Part shown: in pieces, positions 45,866 to 54,262 of the stretch | Position numbering within the stretch: position 1 is the first letter of the stretch | How the letters are laid out: every line of letters begins with the position of its first letter | From: Labrys miyagiensis | GTDB lineage: Bacteria > Pseudomonadota > Alphaproteobacteria > Rhizobiales > Labraceae | DNA: 64,000 nt | Direction: 5' to 3' | Assembly: GCF_030160835.1 (NCBI RefSeq) | Contig: NZ_BSPC01000058.1 | Span: 1-64,000, forward strand | Notes under the pieces: model-generated | What the model saw: the letters and a program-made list of their open reading frames with translations, nothing else | The model's database searches: none | What the model was told of the DNA's origin: nothing | Translations under genes and position numbers: made by a program

Positions 45866-47068
45866 TTATCCGCCTTCCCGCCCCGCCAGCACACGGATCG
45901 CCTTCAGCGTCTCGCGATTGAGATCCCCGTTGATCCTTCCGCTGTAAAGTCCCCGGTCGGCCAGGATCGACTGGATGGCCATGCGAGTGTCGGGGGTCCA
46001 GCCCACCCAGTGATTGGTGAGCTGGTCGTAGGTGTAGTCGTTGCCGGCCGCAAGCGCACGCACCATCCATTGCGCCGCCAGCTTGTTATCGACGGGAACG
46101 CCGCGGCCATTGGCATAGGCGAAGGCAAGGCCCGCCATGCCGTCGGTGTTTCCGTGATCGGCCGCCTGCTGGTAGTAGGCCACGGATTTGGCTTCGTCCT
46201 TCGACACACCTGTGCCGTTGAGATAGGCGAAGGCAAGCTTGATCAGCGCGTCATCGTCGCCGTGGTCGGCGGCCTGCTGGAACAGGGTCACGGCCTTGGC
46301 CTCGTCCTTGGGTACGCCCTGCCCGTTCTGATAGAGCTGGGCGAGGTTGCCGGCGCCGGCGGGATCGCCCTTGTCGGCCGCCACCTGGAACTGGCGGGCC
46401 GCCTCGGCATAGTCCTGCGGCACGCCATCGCCGTCGCGATAGAGGAAGCCGAGATTGACATTGGCCGCCACCAGCCCCTTGGCCGCCGCCTGGCGATAGA
46501 GTTGGATCGCTTGAGCGGCGTCGGCAGGAACACCCCTGCCCGCCTGGTATTGAAAGGCGAGCGAGTTGAGGCAATCCGCATCGCCCTGGTCGGCGCAGAG
46601 CTTGAAGAGGCGGTTGGCCTCCTGGTCGTCGCGCGTCGTGCCGATGCCGTCGCGCTCGCGCACCCCGGCGGAAAAGGCCGCAATCAGGCTGCCTGTTTCG
46701 GCGGCCTTGCGATAGGACTGCAGGGCGAGCGTATCATTGCCGAGCTTTTCCTGCCCGCGGCCAAGCTGGTAGAACAAGCGCCCGATAGTGGGATAGCGGT
46801 CAGCGGCCTGCTGGCATTGCGCCACGGCCAGCGCCCCGTCGAGGCTTTCGAGGGGCACGCCATCGGCCACTTTCTGGCTGTCCTCGGGGCTCGCGGCAGT
46901 GCGGTCGCAATCGGTCACCGGCTCGATGTTCTGCGGCTTGGCCGGCTCAGCCCGCATCGGCCGGACATGTTTGCCATGCGGCGGGGTGAGGTTGAGAGCC
47001 GCCGCTGCCTGCAGCTGCAGGGTAAGGCCTATCGTTATGATGCCGAAGATCGCCGCAGCAGCCCGCAT
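45866..47068 (-). CDS. Secreted Sel1-repeat protein with peptidoglycan-binding-like C-terminus
   Basis: 400 residues from the ATG at 47068 (GGAGAGG upstream; a GTG precedes it). Signal peptide ends near AAAALN. Six or more Sel1-type TPR units of 36 residues are obvious (for example ALIKLAFAYLNGTGVSKDEA and NVNLGFLYRDGDGVPQDYAE). The C-terminus, TRMAIQSILADRGLYSGRIN, then GDLNRETLKAIRVLAG, looks like a peptidoglycan-binding fold. It should be a periplasmic protein interaction module. It lies upstream of the TIR and STAND genes on the same strand, with a gap of 153 bases, and downstream of gor by 34 bases. Confidence 0.87.
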   Translation of the reverse strand: MRAAAAIFGIITIGLTLQLQAAAALNLTPPHGKHVRPMRAEPAKPQNIEPVTDCDRTAASPEDSQKVADGVPLESLDGALAVAQCQQAADRYPTIGRLFYQLGRGQEKLGNDTLALQSYRKAAETGSLIAAFSAGVRERDGIGTTRDDQEANRLFKLCADQGDADCLNSLAFQYQAGRGVPADAAQAIQLYRQAAAKGLVAANVNLGFLYRDGDGVPQDYAEAARQFQVAADKGDPAGAGNLAQLYQNGQGVPKDEAKAVTLFQQAADHGDDDALIKLAFAYLNGTGVSKDEAKSVAYYQQAADHGNTDGMAGLAFAYANGRGVPVDNKLAAQWMVRALAAGNDYTYDQLTNHWVGWTPDTRMAIQSILADRGLYSGRINGDLNRETLKAIRVLAGREGG

Positions 47069-47102
47069 CACGCCCTCTCCAGCGCCATCCGCCCGAGATC
47101 CT

Positions 47103-48464
47103 TTAGCGCACTGGCGTGCGGAGCGTTACCAACTCCTCGGCAGCAGTGGGATGCAACGGCATCGTGGCGTCGAAATCAGCCTTGGTGGCGCCCATCTTGA
47201 CACTGATGCCAAGAAGCTGCGCCATCTCAGCGGCGCCCTCGCCGACGATGTGCACGCCCCGAACCTTGTCGCTGACCTTGTCGACCACGAGCTTCATGAA
47301 GACGCGGTCGGCGCTGCCCGACAGGGTCGCCTTGATGGCGCGGAAGGAGGTCTGGAAGATCAGGACGCCGCCACCGCACTCCGCCCGCGCCTCGTCCTCG
47401 GTCAGACCGACCGTGCCCACCTCCGGCGTCGAGAACACGGCGCTCGGTACCAGGCGGTGATCGGCAAGCCAGGGCTTGTTGCCGAACACCGTATCGGCAA
47501 AGGCATGACCCTCGCGGATGGCGACCGGCGTGAGATTGATGCGGTTGGTGACATCGCCCACGGCCCAGATCTGCGGCGCGGTGGTACGCGACTGGTCGTC
47601 GACGGCAATGGCGCCGGCTGCATTCACCTCGACACCCACCGTCTCCAGGCCGAGGCCCTCGGTGTTCGGGCGGCGACCGGTGGCGATCATCACCTCGCCG
47701 ACAATGCGGCTCTGGCCATTGGTGAGAACGGCCTTCTTGCACCCGGAAGCATCGGCCGCGATGCTGGCGAGATTGGTTCCCACGAGTATCTCGATGCCGG
47801 CGGCAACCATTGCCTCCGAAACGACGCGCCGTATATCCTCGTCGAAGCCGCGCAAGATGGTCTCGCCGCGATAGACCAGCGTCACCTTCACGCCCAGGCG
47901 TTGCAGGAGGCAGGCGAATTCCACCGCGATATAGCCGCCGCCTAGGATCAGCATGCTTTCCGGCAGCGACGGCAGGTCGAACACTTCGTTGGACGTGATG
48001 GCGAGGTCTGCCCCGGGAATGGCCGGCTTGATGGGTCGCCCGCCGGTGGCGACCAGGATCTTAGAGGCCGTGACGAGGCGCTCGCCATCGAGGCGGATCG
48101 TGTGGGGGCTGGTGATTACCGCCCGGGTCGGGAAGGTCGCGACCGAGGATTTCTCCAGATTGGAGGAATAGGCCCGCTCCAGCCGGCTGATCTCGGCTTC
48201 CTTGGCTGCGACCAGCCTGGCCCATGAGAATTCCGGTTCGGGCACGCTCCAGCCGAAGCCGGCGGCATCGCGGAATTCGTCGGCGAAACGGCTTGCCAAC
48301 ACATAGAGCTTCTTGGGCACGCAGCCGCGGATGACGCAGGTGCCGCCGACCCGGAACTCCTCGGCAATCGCCACACGCGCACCATGCGAGCCGGCGATAC
48401 GCGCCGCGCGCACCCCGCCCGATCCCGCGCCAATCACGAAGAGATCATAGTCGAATTGCGACAT
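47103..48464 (-). CDS. gor: Glutathione-disulfide reductase
   Basis: 453 residues, FAD enzyme that regenerates glutathione with NADPH. FAD motif GAGSGGVRAARIAGSHGA; redox-active disulfide in GGTCVIRGCVPKK (about residues 43 and 48); NAD(P) motif LILGGGYIAVEFACLLQRLG; WAVGDVTNRINLTPVAIREG; and the C-terminal active-site base in MPLHPTAAEELVTL. The GCVPKK form and the arginine-bearing YRGETIL after the NADPH motif favour glutathione reductase over lipoamide dehydrogenase. The Sel1 gene begins 34 bases after its stop. Confidence 0.95.
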   Translation of the reverse strand: MSQFDYDLFVIGAGSGGVRAARIAGSHGARVAIAEEFRVGGTCVIRGCVPKKLYVLASRFADEFRDAAGFGWSVPEPEFSWARLVAAKEAEISRLERAYSSNLEKSSVATFPTRAVITSPHTIRLDGERLVTASKILVATGGRPIKPAIPGADLAITSNEVFDLPSLPESMLILGGGYIAVEFACLLQRLGVKVTLVYRGETILRGFDEDIRRVVSEAMVAAGIEILVGTNLASIAADASGCKKAVLTNGQSRIVGEVMIATGRRPNTEGLGLETVGVEVNAAGAIAVDDQSRTTAPQIWAVGDVTNRINLTPVAIREGHAFADTVFGNKPWLADHRLVPSAVFSTPEVGTVGLTEDEARAECGGGVLIFQTSFRAIKATLSGSADRVFMKLVVDKVSDKVRGVHIVGEGAAEMAQLLGISVKMGATKADFDATMPLHPTAAEELVTLRTPVR

Positions 48465-48591
48465 GGCGGGGGCCTAGGGTCGGATGCCTTCAGAAAGAAG
48501 ACATGCGTGGAGACGCGTTGCGGGAGAGCTGAAAATAAGAAGCGGGACTGAGCCGATCAATCCCGCTTCACGGCAATACTGCCATTCCTGA

Positions 48592-49275
48592 TCAGGGGTT
48601 CTGCGCGGGAGCCTGCCCATTGCCGGCCGGCGGGGTGCTGCCCGGGGCGGTCGGAGCATTGCCTTGGGCGGTCGCGCCATCATCGGGTCCGCCGAGTTGG
48701 CCGCCGCGCTTCTGCACCTCCTGGCGCAGCCGCAGCATGATGCTGTCCTGCAGATCGCGCGTCCAGTTTCCGACGACTGGAACGGAATCACGCAGGATAT
48801 TCTGCTGTTCCTTCGAGAACTTGGCACCCACCGGCGTCTGGTAGAACGTCACCAGTTGCTTGAGCTCGTCGTCGTTGAACTTCGTCGTGTAGAAACGGGC
48901 GAGCGCCTTGTCGAGATCGTCGCGCTTCTTGACGAATTCGGGGATCAGCGAGATGGCGGCATCGTTGATCATGCCGCGCAGTTCCGGCCGGCGGCTGGCA
49001 TAGATCTGGCTCGCCTGGGTCATGAACTGGGGGATGATGTCGTCAAAACCCGTGGTCAGGCCCGAGACCTTCAGGAACTGGATGGCGAGGGCTAGGCGCT
49101 CGGCGCTGGGTTCGGGCTGGGTGGAGGCAGCCGGCGCGGCGGGGGCTCCAGCGGTCGGCACATCGGCTGCAGGCGCCTGGGTCGCATCCTGCGCATAGGC
49201 CGGCAGCACAGCAGAGCCTGCAAGCAAGCCCGCGACCACGGCGGCCAAGGCAAAAATACGGCGTTGACGAAGCAT
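48592..49275 (-). CDS. DUF2059 secreted protein
   Basis: 227 residues with a signal peptide (cleavage near PAYAQ) followed by an Ala/Pro-rich stretch. The core shows the DUF2059 pattern (DLDKALARFYTTKFNDDELK, then QLVTFYQTPVGAKF and SKEQQNILRDSVPVVGNW). The C-terminus is Gly/Pro/Gln rich and unstructured. Function unknown; family members are periplasmic. It lies 21 bases from rpiA on the same strand, probably in one operon with it. Confidence 0.9.
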   Translation of the reverse strand: MLRQRRIFALAAVVAGLLAGSAVLPAYAQDATQAPAADVPTAGAPAAPAASTQPEPSAERLALAIQFLKVSGLTTGFDDIIPQFMTQASQIYASRRPELRGMINDAAISLIPEFVKKRDDLDKALARFYTTKFNDDELKQLVTFYQTPVGAKFSKEQQNILRDSVPVVGNWTRDLQDSIMLRLRQEVQKRGGQLGGPDDGATAQGNAPTAPGSTPPAGNGQAPAQNP

Positions 49276-49295
49276 TATGGAACTCCCATCACAAG

Positions 49296-50000
49296 TCAGG
49301 CTGGCCCGATGAAGCGGACGCCCGCATTGCCGGCGACATAGGCGCCCTTGGCATATCCGAGAAACAATCCGTGTTCGACGACACCGGGAATGGTGGAAAG
49401 GCCGGCGGCCAGGGCAGCCGGATCGAGGATCTTTTCAAAGTGGCAATCGAGGATGTGGTGCCCGCCATCCGTGACGAAAACAAGGCCATCCGGCCTCGTG
49501 CGCAGAGTCAATGCACCGGAAAGGCCCAGTTTTGCCGCCGCCTTCTCGATGGCGACCCTGGTCGCGCCGAAACCGAACGGGGTGACCTCGACCGGCAATG
49601 GAAACCGCCCGAGAGTGGGCACGACCTTGGAATCGTCGGCGATGACGATCATGGCCTGGGCGGCCGCCGCCACGATCTTCTCCCGCAGCAGCGCACCGCC
49701 GCCGCCCTTGATCAGCGACAGGTTCGGCCCGATCTCGTCGGCGCCGTCGACGCAGAGGTCGAGTTCCGGCGTCTCGTCCAGCGTCGTCAGCGGAATGCCG
49801 AGGCCCTGCGCCTGGTCATGGGTGAATTCGGAGGCGGGGACGCAGAGAACGCGCAGGCCATCCCTAACCTTTTCGCCGAGCAGGTCGACGAAATGCTTGG
49901 CGGTGGAACCATGGCCGAGGCCCAGCCGCATGCCGCTCTCGACATGGGTGAGCGCGGCCCGGGCTGCTTCGCGCTTCATGTCGTCAGGGGTCATCGGCAC
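49296..50000 (-). CDS. rpiA: Ribose 5-phosphate isomerase A
   Basis: 234 residues; interconverts ribose 5-phosphate and ribulose 5-phosphate. Motifs: [18 protein letters not shown] (phosphate-binding), [20 protein letters not shown] with the catalytic aspartates, and [16 protein letters not shown]. Full length. The start is the GTG at 50000 with GGAGAGGA 5 bases upstream; the ATG at 49994 is the alternative. It is followed by the DUF2059 gene. Confidence 0.95.
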   Translation of the reverse strand: MPMTPDDMKREAARAALTHVESGMRLGLGHGSTAKHFVDLLGEKVRDGLRVLCVPASEFTHDQAQGLGIPLTTLDETPELDLCVDGADEIGPNLSLIKGGGGALLREKIVAAAAQAMIVIADDSKVVPTLGRFPLPVEVTPFGFGATRVAIEKAAAKLGLSGALTLRTRPDGLVFVTDGGHHILDCHFEKILDPAALAAGLSTIPGVVEHGLFLGYAKGAYVAGNAGVRFIGPA

Positions 50001-50191
50001 GGCATTCCTCTCCAGGGTCAGGCGGCGTTATAGCGGCTTTGCCGCGGTTTGCATCAGTTAAGTTTGGGAATGTGGCGGGTAGGCACAGGGTTTTTCCCCG
50101 GGTGGGCAGACGTCGCGTCCGCCCCTTCCTCTCGTACAAGCGCCGCGTTTCGAGAATGTGGACTGGACGTTCGCGCACCCAGGAAGAACTC

Positions 50192-50548
50192 TCACCGCGC
50201 CGGCGGCGTGCAGATCACCTGATCCTTCCATACATAGCAGACACTCATCGCGCCGGTGCGCTGCTCGACGCGGAATACCGCGCTCTCCTTCTCATGGTTG
50301 GAGGCGATTAGCGTATAGTCCCCCGGCTCCTGCTTGCCGGCGCCCTCGCCCGGGGGAAAACACAGCGTCACGCCGCTATTGTCTTCCTTCACGCCATATT
50401 GACAGGCTCCTACCTCGCCCGTGAGCCGGTCGACGCGGTAGATACGGTTGAGGTCCTTTTGCGGCGCGGCCACGAACGCATAATCGCCCGCCAAGGCCGG
50501 CCCGCCTACTAGAAGAAGGACAGCAAGGCAGAAAGAACGGATCATCAT
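50192..50548 (-). CDS. Small secreted protein with an internal repeat
   Basis: 118 residues with a signal peptide (MMIRSFCLAVLLLVGGPALA, cleavage before GD). The mature part has two similar units: NRIYRVDRLTGEVGACQYG and SAVFRVEQRTGAMSVCYVWK, each a xxFRVxxxTGxxxxCxY pattern of two strands. Each unit ends with another cysteine-containing segment (VTLCFPPGEG and QVICTPPA), so four cysteines could form two disulfides. No named family recognised. It is probably a small periplasmic beta-rich protein. Confidence 0.7.
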   Translation of the reverse strand: MMIRSFCLAVLLLVGGPALAGDYAFVAAPQKDLNRIYRVDRLTGEVGACQYGVKEDNSGVTLCFPPGEGAGKQEPGDYTLIASNHEKESAVFRVEQRTGAMSVCYVWKDQVICTPPAR

Positions 50549-50717
50549 GAGGCGGCTCTTCTTTTAAGGGACGGGCTGCTCGGTAACGCAGAGAATTGAA
50601 CGAATCGGGATAGCAGGGCTATCCCGAATCGCAGGACCTTCTGGCGATCGCTTGCCAGCCGCTCGTGGCATTTTCCAGACCGGCCCGGAAATCAGCAAAT
50701 CTTAGAGAGAATAGCGC

Positions 50718-51413
50718 ATGCGGCCGCAAACGGTAATTTTCGATCTCGACGGCACTTTGGTCGACAGCGCGCGCGACCTCATGGGCACGCTGAACTTCAT
50801 CCTCGCCCGCGAAGGTACTCCTGCTTTGCCGGTGGAGAAAGCCCATAGCCTGCTCGGCGCCGGCGCTCGTGCTCTGCTGGAGCGCGGCTTCGCGGCCAAC
50901 GGCCAGGCGGTCGAGACCGCGCGCATGGATAGGCTCTACCGCGACTTCCTCGACCACTATAACGAGCACCTCGCCGACGAAACGGTGGCCTTCGAAGGGG
51001 TCGAGCCGGCCCTGGTGGCGCTGAAGGCGCGCGGCCTGATCCTCGGCGTGTGCACCAACAAGATGACGTCCCATTCCGTCCGCCTTCTCGAGGCACTGAA
51101 GCTCTCGCCCTATTTCAGCGCGATCTGCGGGCGCGACGCCTTCGCCTGGTTCAAGCCGGACGCCCGCCACCTCACTCTGTCGATCGCGGCTGCGGGCGGG
51201 GACCCGGCCAGTGCCATCATGGTGGGCGATTCCAAGACGGATATCGACACCGCCATCAGCGCCGGCCTGCCATCGGTGTGCGTTGATTTCGGCTATACCG
51301 ACATTCCCGCCGTCGAGCTCGGCGCCACCCGGGTGATCTCGCATTTCAACGCGCTCATTCCGGCGATCGATGCGATCAATGCCCAGTACGCGAAACGGGT
51401 CGCAGCTTCCTGA
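50718..51413 (+). CDS. gph: Phosphoglycolate phosphatase (HAD superfamily)
   Basis: 231 residues. HAD motif I is FDLDGTLVDSARDL; motif II is GVCTNK; the lysine of motif III is in AWFKPDARHL; motif IV is MVGDSKTDIDTAISAG. The cap domain between motifs I and II is of the Gph type (LGAGARALLERGFAANG). Removes phosphate from 2-phosphoglycolate, a by-product of DNA repair and oxygenation reactions. Single gene; substrate is by family only. Confidence 0.88.
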   Translation: MRPQTVIFDLDGTLVDSARDLMGTLNFILAREGTPALPVEKAHSLLGAGARALLERGFAANGQAVETARMDRLYRDFLDHYNEHLADETVAFEGVEPALVALKARGLILGVCTNKMTSHSVRLLEALKLSPYFSAICGRDAFAWFKPDARHLTLSIAAAGGDPASAIMVGDSKTDIDTAISAGLPSVCVDFGYTDIPAVELGATRVISHFNALIPAIDAINAQYAKRVAAS

Positions 51414-51530
51414 TCATCCCAAGCGGGCTCCCGATTGGGCAAGCGCATCGCGGCCGCAGAGAGGATCGGGCGGAGACGGCTATCCTCTTCGCTTTTCGAT
51501 GCCGCCCCCGATATTTGACGCGACAACCGC

Positions 51531-51559
51531 TTGACAGCGCGCCCGGCTTTATACAAATA
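51531..51559 (+). promoter_or_regulatory. Probable tRNA promoter
   Basis: TTGACA at 51531-51536 is followed at about 16-17 bases by an AT-rich TACAAAT block (51552-51558), 15 bases before the first base of the tRNA. The -35 hexamer is a perfect match; the -10 is weak, as the spacer to TATACA is only 13. Confidence 0.5.
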
Positions 51560-51574
51560 GGCGCTTCCCTTCGG

Positions 51575-51649
51575 GGGCGCGTAGCTCAGCGGGAGAGCAC
51601 TCCCTTCACACGGGAGGGGTCACAGGTTCAATCCCTGTCGCGCCCACCA
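51575..51649 (+). tRNA. tRNA-Val(CAC)
   Basis: 75 bases including the encoded CCA. Acceptor GGGCGCG (51575-51581) pairs with CGCGCCC (51639-51645); the D arm has GCTC...GAGC; the anticodon stem CTCCC/GGGAG encloses TTCACAC with anticodon CAC; the T arm ACAGG-TTCAATC-CCTGT is perfect. Discriminator A, then CCA. Reads GTG. Confidence 0.96.
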
Positions 51650-51701
51650 TCAATCTCTGAAATCGGATCAGATAGCCATCGCCTGTTTTGCAGGCTGGCG
51701 T

Positions 51702-52094
51702 TCATTTGTCACTCTTGTCCCGTTGCCTCGCCGCCATCAGGCGTTTGATGTGCTCCAGGACGAATTTGTGATCATAGGGCCTGCCGAGAGCTGGCCCTTC
51801 TTCACAAAGATCGCCGGCCTTTTGCGCGGCCTTGGCCAGCGTACCGGCCAGCACGACCTCGCAGCCTGGCGTGTTGCTGCGCACCCAGGTGGCGAGCTCG
51901 AAGCCAGAGCGCTCCTCGGCGCTGACAGCGATCATCACGATATCGACAGGGATGGTGCCGTGCACAAGGAGCTCCCGCGCCTCGCTCGCCGCAGCCGCCT
52001 CCACGACACGGTAGCCGCATTCGCGCAGATATTCGGCGAGAGGCGTGCGGATAAGGATATCCCCCTCGACGAGCAGGATGCACGCCTCGCTCAT
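51702..52094 (-). CDS. Degenerate response-regulator receiver (pseudo-receiver)
   Basis: 130 residues, a single receiver domain without output. Compared with its neighbour, the phosphoacceptor segment LIFTDIQMPG is replaced by IVMIAVSAEE, so the aspartate is alanine, and the acidic pair EDE is EGD. The fold itself is kept (ACILLVEGDILIRTPLAEYL, YRVVEAAAASEARELL). It cannot be phosphorylated in the normal way and may act as a stand-alone binding partner. Its ATG overlaps the stop of the canonical receiver by four bases (ATGA), so they are cotranslated. Confidence 0.8.
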   Translation of the reverse strand: MSEACILLVEGDILIRTPLAEYLRECGYRVVEAAAASEARELLVHGTIPVDIVMIAVSAEERSGFELATWVRSNTPGCEVVLAGTLAKAAQKAGDLCEEGPALGRPYDHKFVLEHIKRLMAARQRDKSDK

Positions 52095-52492
52095 GTGCGC
52101 CCTCCGGATGGCGAGACGCCGAGTGTCGAGCAGATCATCTCGACGGCCTGTTCCATGTCGTAGGGTTTTGGCATGAACTGGCCGATGCCCTCCGCCCCCT
52201 TCGGGCCGGTATTGCCGGAGGTGATGATGATGGGAAGCGAGGGGTTCTGTGCCCGCAGGCGGCGCGCCAGTTCGAGCCCGTTCATCGAGCCCGGCATCTG
52301 GATGTCGGTGAAGATGAGATCCACCATCCCGGCCGTCTTCAGATAGGACAAGGCTTCATCCGCACTGGTCGCCTCCACCACGGTAAGGCCTGCGGTCCTG
52401 AGTTCGTCGGAGAGGATGGCGCGGATCAGCGCTTCATCCTCCACCACGAGTATGCTGGGCCTTTTGTGCTGGGGCTCTGACTGGGGCACCAT
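52091..52492 (-). CDS. Single-domain response regulator (canonical receiver)
   Basis: 133 residues from the ATG at 52492. Receiver motifs are intact: LVVEDEALIRAILSDELRTAG with the acidic pair, the phosphoacceptor aspartate in LIFTDIQMPGSMNGLELA, the conserved serine in IIITSGNTGPKG, and the lysine in QFMPKPYD. There is no DNA-binding domain, so it works by protein contacts. A GGAAC-N16-GGTT sequence (52545-52521, minus strand) lies upstream, close to the EcfG consensus. Overlaps the degenerate receiver by four bases. Confidence 0.88.
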   Translation of the reverse strand: MVPQSEPQHKRPSILVVEDEALIRAILSDELRTAGLTVVEATSADEALSYLKTAGMVDLIFTDIQMPGSMNGLELARRLRAQNPSLPIIITSGNTGPKGAEGIGQFMPKPYDMEQAVEMICSTLGVSPSGGRT

Positions 52493-52865
52493 CAGTGAGT
52501 AATTCTCCGGGTCAGGCTGAAACCCGTGACAGGAGTGGGGGTTCCAACGGCTGGGGAAAATCAATCCCGCCCCTTAGACTTTCAGGCCCAAGTTCTACCG
52601 GACCCTAAGCAGATTTCGGAAAAGTGTCCCTCGGTTTTCCGGCAAGAATCCGCGATAAAACAAAGAATTATGCGGGCGAAGCATTGGCCTGCCAATGAAA
52701 GCCTGCCTAAACGGTTCCTCGCCGGCGCGGTTTCTTCGGACACGCCTGCGCAACCAAACCATTTCGTCACGAAAAAGAAAAAAATCCGTGAAATTTTTAC
52801 AACCGCTAAGGAACTTTCATATCGACATGGCGTTGGACTGAGCATTCCAATGCGGAGGAACTCCC
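52493..52865. other. Intergenic region between divergent genes
   Basis: 373 bases between the response-regulator pair (minus) and the small secreted protein (plus). It holds the candidate EcfG promoters at 52810-52834 (plus) and 52545-52521 (minus) and an AT-rich run (52762-52800). No gene seen. Confidence 0.5.
52810..52834 (+). promoter_or_regulatory. EcfG-type general stress promoter
   Basis: GGAAC (52810-52814), 16 bases, CGTT (52831-52834): exact match to the consensus of the alphaproteobacterial general stress sigma factor. The gene for the secreted protein at 52866 begins 31 bases further on, with GGAGG shortly before its ATG. That sigma factor genes lie elsewhere is inference. Confidence 0.6.
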
Positions 52866-53234
52866 ATGAAAGTACTTTTTGCCGCCGCCATAGTCGCAGG
52901 GGCGACATTTGCTCTCGCCAACTCCAGTTCTGCCATGCCGCTGGCACCACAGGACAATCCATCCTTGGTACAGACCGTGCGGGATCCTACCTGCAACGCC
53001 CCGCAGCGTAATGCACGCTGCAAATGGTACGGCATGCCCGGCGTCCACACGGGGCCGAAGTGGCTTCGCCAATCGCAGCCGGGGCATCACTACCATCACC
53101 GCAGGCATGTAAAGAAACCCATCGCGCACAAGTCGACGGCTCCAGCGCCAAACTCCGCAACACCCGCCCCCACAACGCCGACGCCTCAGACCACAACGCC
53201 TCCAGCCACAACGCCTCCGGCGCAGCAGCAGTAA
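52866..53234 (+). CDS. Small secreted His/Pro/Thr-rich protein
   Basis: 122 residues. Signal peptide MKVLFAAAIVAGATFALA; the mature part has PTCNAPQRNARCKWYG, with two cysteines, a histidine-rich patch (GHHYHHRRHVKK) and a C-terminal low-complexity tail of PTTPTP and TTPPA repeats. The histidines suggest metal or acid-charge binding, but this is only a guess. The clean SD (GGAGG) and the upstream EcfG-type promoter suggest induction under stress. A strong bidirectional terminator follows. Confidence 0.7.
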   Translation: MKVLFAAAIVAGATFALANSSSAMPLAPQDNPSLVQTVRDPTCNAPQRNARCKWYGMPGVHTGPKWLRQSQPGHHYHHRRHVKKPIAHKSTAPAPNSATPAPTTPTPQTTTPPATTPPAQQQ

Positions 53235-53260
53235 GGAACGGGGTTGAAACGACAGGGATA

Positions 53261-53296
53261 AGCGGCCGATATTCAAGAGAATATCGGCCGCTTTCT
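53261..53296. terminator. Bidirectional intrinsic terminator
   Basis: AGCGGCCGATATTC (53261-53274) and GAATATCGGCCGCT (53279-53292) are perfect inverse copies with loop AAGA, followed by TTCTT on the plus strand. It sits between the convergent genes ending at 53234 (plus) and 53299 (minus). Confidence 0.85.
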
Positions 53297-53298
53297 TG

Positions 53299-54240
53299 TC
53301 AACCGCTGCCCACCGTGTTGGCGATGACCTTCTGCTTTCCTTCGAACATGGCGAGTCCGGCGGCAGTCAGCATGATACTCATGCCGATGATGTCGGGCAG
53401 CCGCACCTGTTCGCCGAAAGAGACCATGCCCAGCAACACCGCGATAACGGGCGAAACGAACGCGTAGCTTCCCGCGCGTGTGGCGCCAATGTCGCGGAGC
53501 AGGCGCATATAAATGGTATAGCCGAGCAACGATCCAAACAGCACCAGGAACAGCCAGCCCGCCCAGGCCGCCGCGCCCCATCGCCCCGCCAGGGCGGCGA
53601 TGGCGCCGGGCTCGAAGGCGAGCGACAGCCCGAGCAGGATCGCACCGCCCATGAGAGTTGTGCTGGCCGCAATCAGAGCCGAGGGATAGAGGCGCAGCAG
53701 AGGTCGCGCGATGACGGAGCCCCAGCCATAGCTCACGGCCGCGGAGGCGACCGCACCGGCGCCCAGAAGGCGAAGGCCGGCAGCCTCACCCCGGTTCGAC
53801 GACCAGCTTTGCCAAGCTGTCGGCCCGAACAGGATCACGAGGCCGACGATGCCGAGCAGGAGAGCGCCGAGCCGCCGCCGGTCGAAGCCTTCCTCGCCCA
53901 GAGCCAGGGCGAATCCCATCAGCGCGACCGGCGTCAGCGACATTTCCAGCACCGCACCCGTGCCGGAATCGACATGAACCATGCCCCAGAACAGCGCAGC
54001 ATAACACAGGGTGATCATCAGGAGGCTGGTCGCCGCCAGGCGCGGCAGATCGGCGACGGCGATGCGAGGCAGCCCTTCCCCCAGCCATGAGATCACCAGG
54101 AGGATGGCGCCGGCGGTTATGAAACGGGTGCCCGCAAACAGCAGGGGCGGCACGGCTTCCACGCCTGCCTTGATACCGATCCAGGTGGTCTCCCAGATCG
54201 CGCAGAGCGCCAGGAAAAGCAACAGGTTGCGATTGGGCAT
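53299..54240 (-). CDS. EamA-family transporter (DMT superfamily)
   Basis: 313 residues from the ATG at 54240, which has GAGG 6 bases upstream; a second ATG at 54252 has none. Ten hydrophobic helices in two homologous halves, with the EamA pattern LCAIWETTWIGIKAGVEAVP at the start and GSLLGYTIYMRLLRDIGATR in the second half. Family members export amino acids or other small metabolites; the substrate is not known. It is divergent from the CGNR-type regulator gene at 54338, across a palindrome, which suggests control by that regulator. Confidence 0.9.
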   Translation of the reverse strand: MPNRNLLLFLALCAIWETTWIGIKAGVEAVPPLLFAGTRFITAGAILLVISWLGEGLPRIAVADLPRLAATSLLMITLCYAALFWGMVHVDSGTGAVLEMSLTPVALMGFALALGEEGFDRRRLGALLLGIVGLVILFGPTAWQSWSSNRGEAAGLRLLGAGAVASAAVSYGWGSVIARPLLRLYPSALIAASTTLMGGAILLGLSLAFEPGAIAALAGRWGAAAWAGWLFLVLFGSLLGYTIYMRLLRDIGATRAGSYAFVSPVIAVLLGMVSFGEQVRLPDIIGMSIMLTAAGLAMFEGKQKVIANTVGSG

Positions 54241-54262
54241 CACGAGCCTCATGACAAACGAA

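Noticed and set aside
51575-51649. Integration hot spot at the tRNA gene
   Set aside because: No direct repeat of the tRNA 3' end and no integrase within the next several kb; the downstream genes look native.
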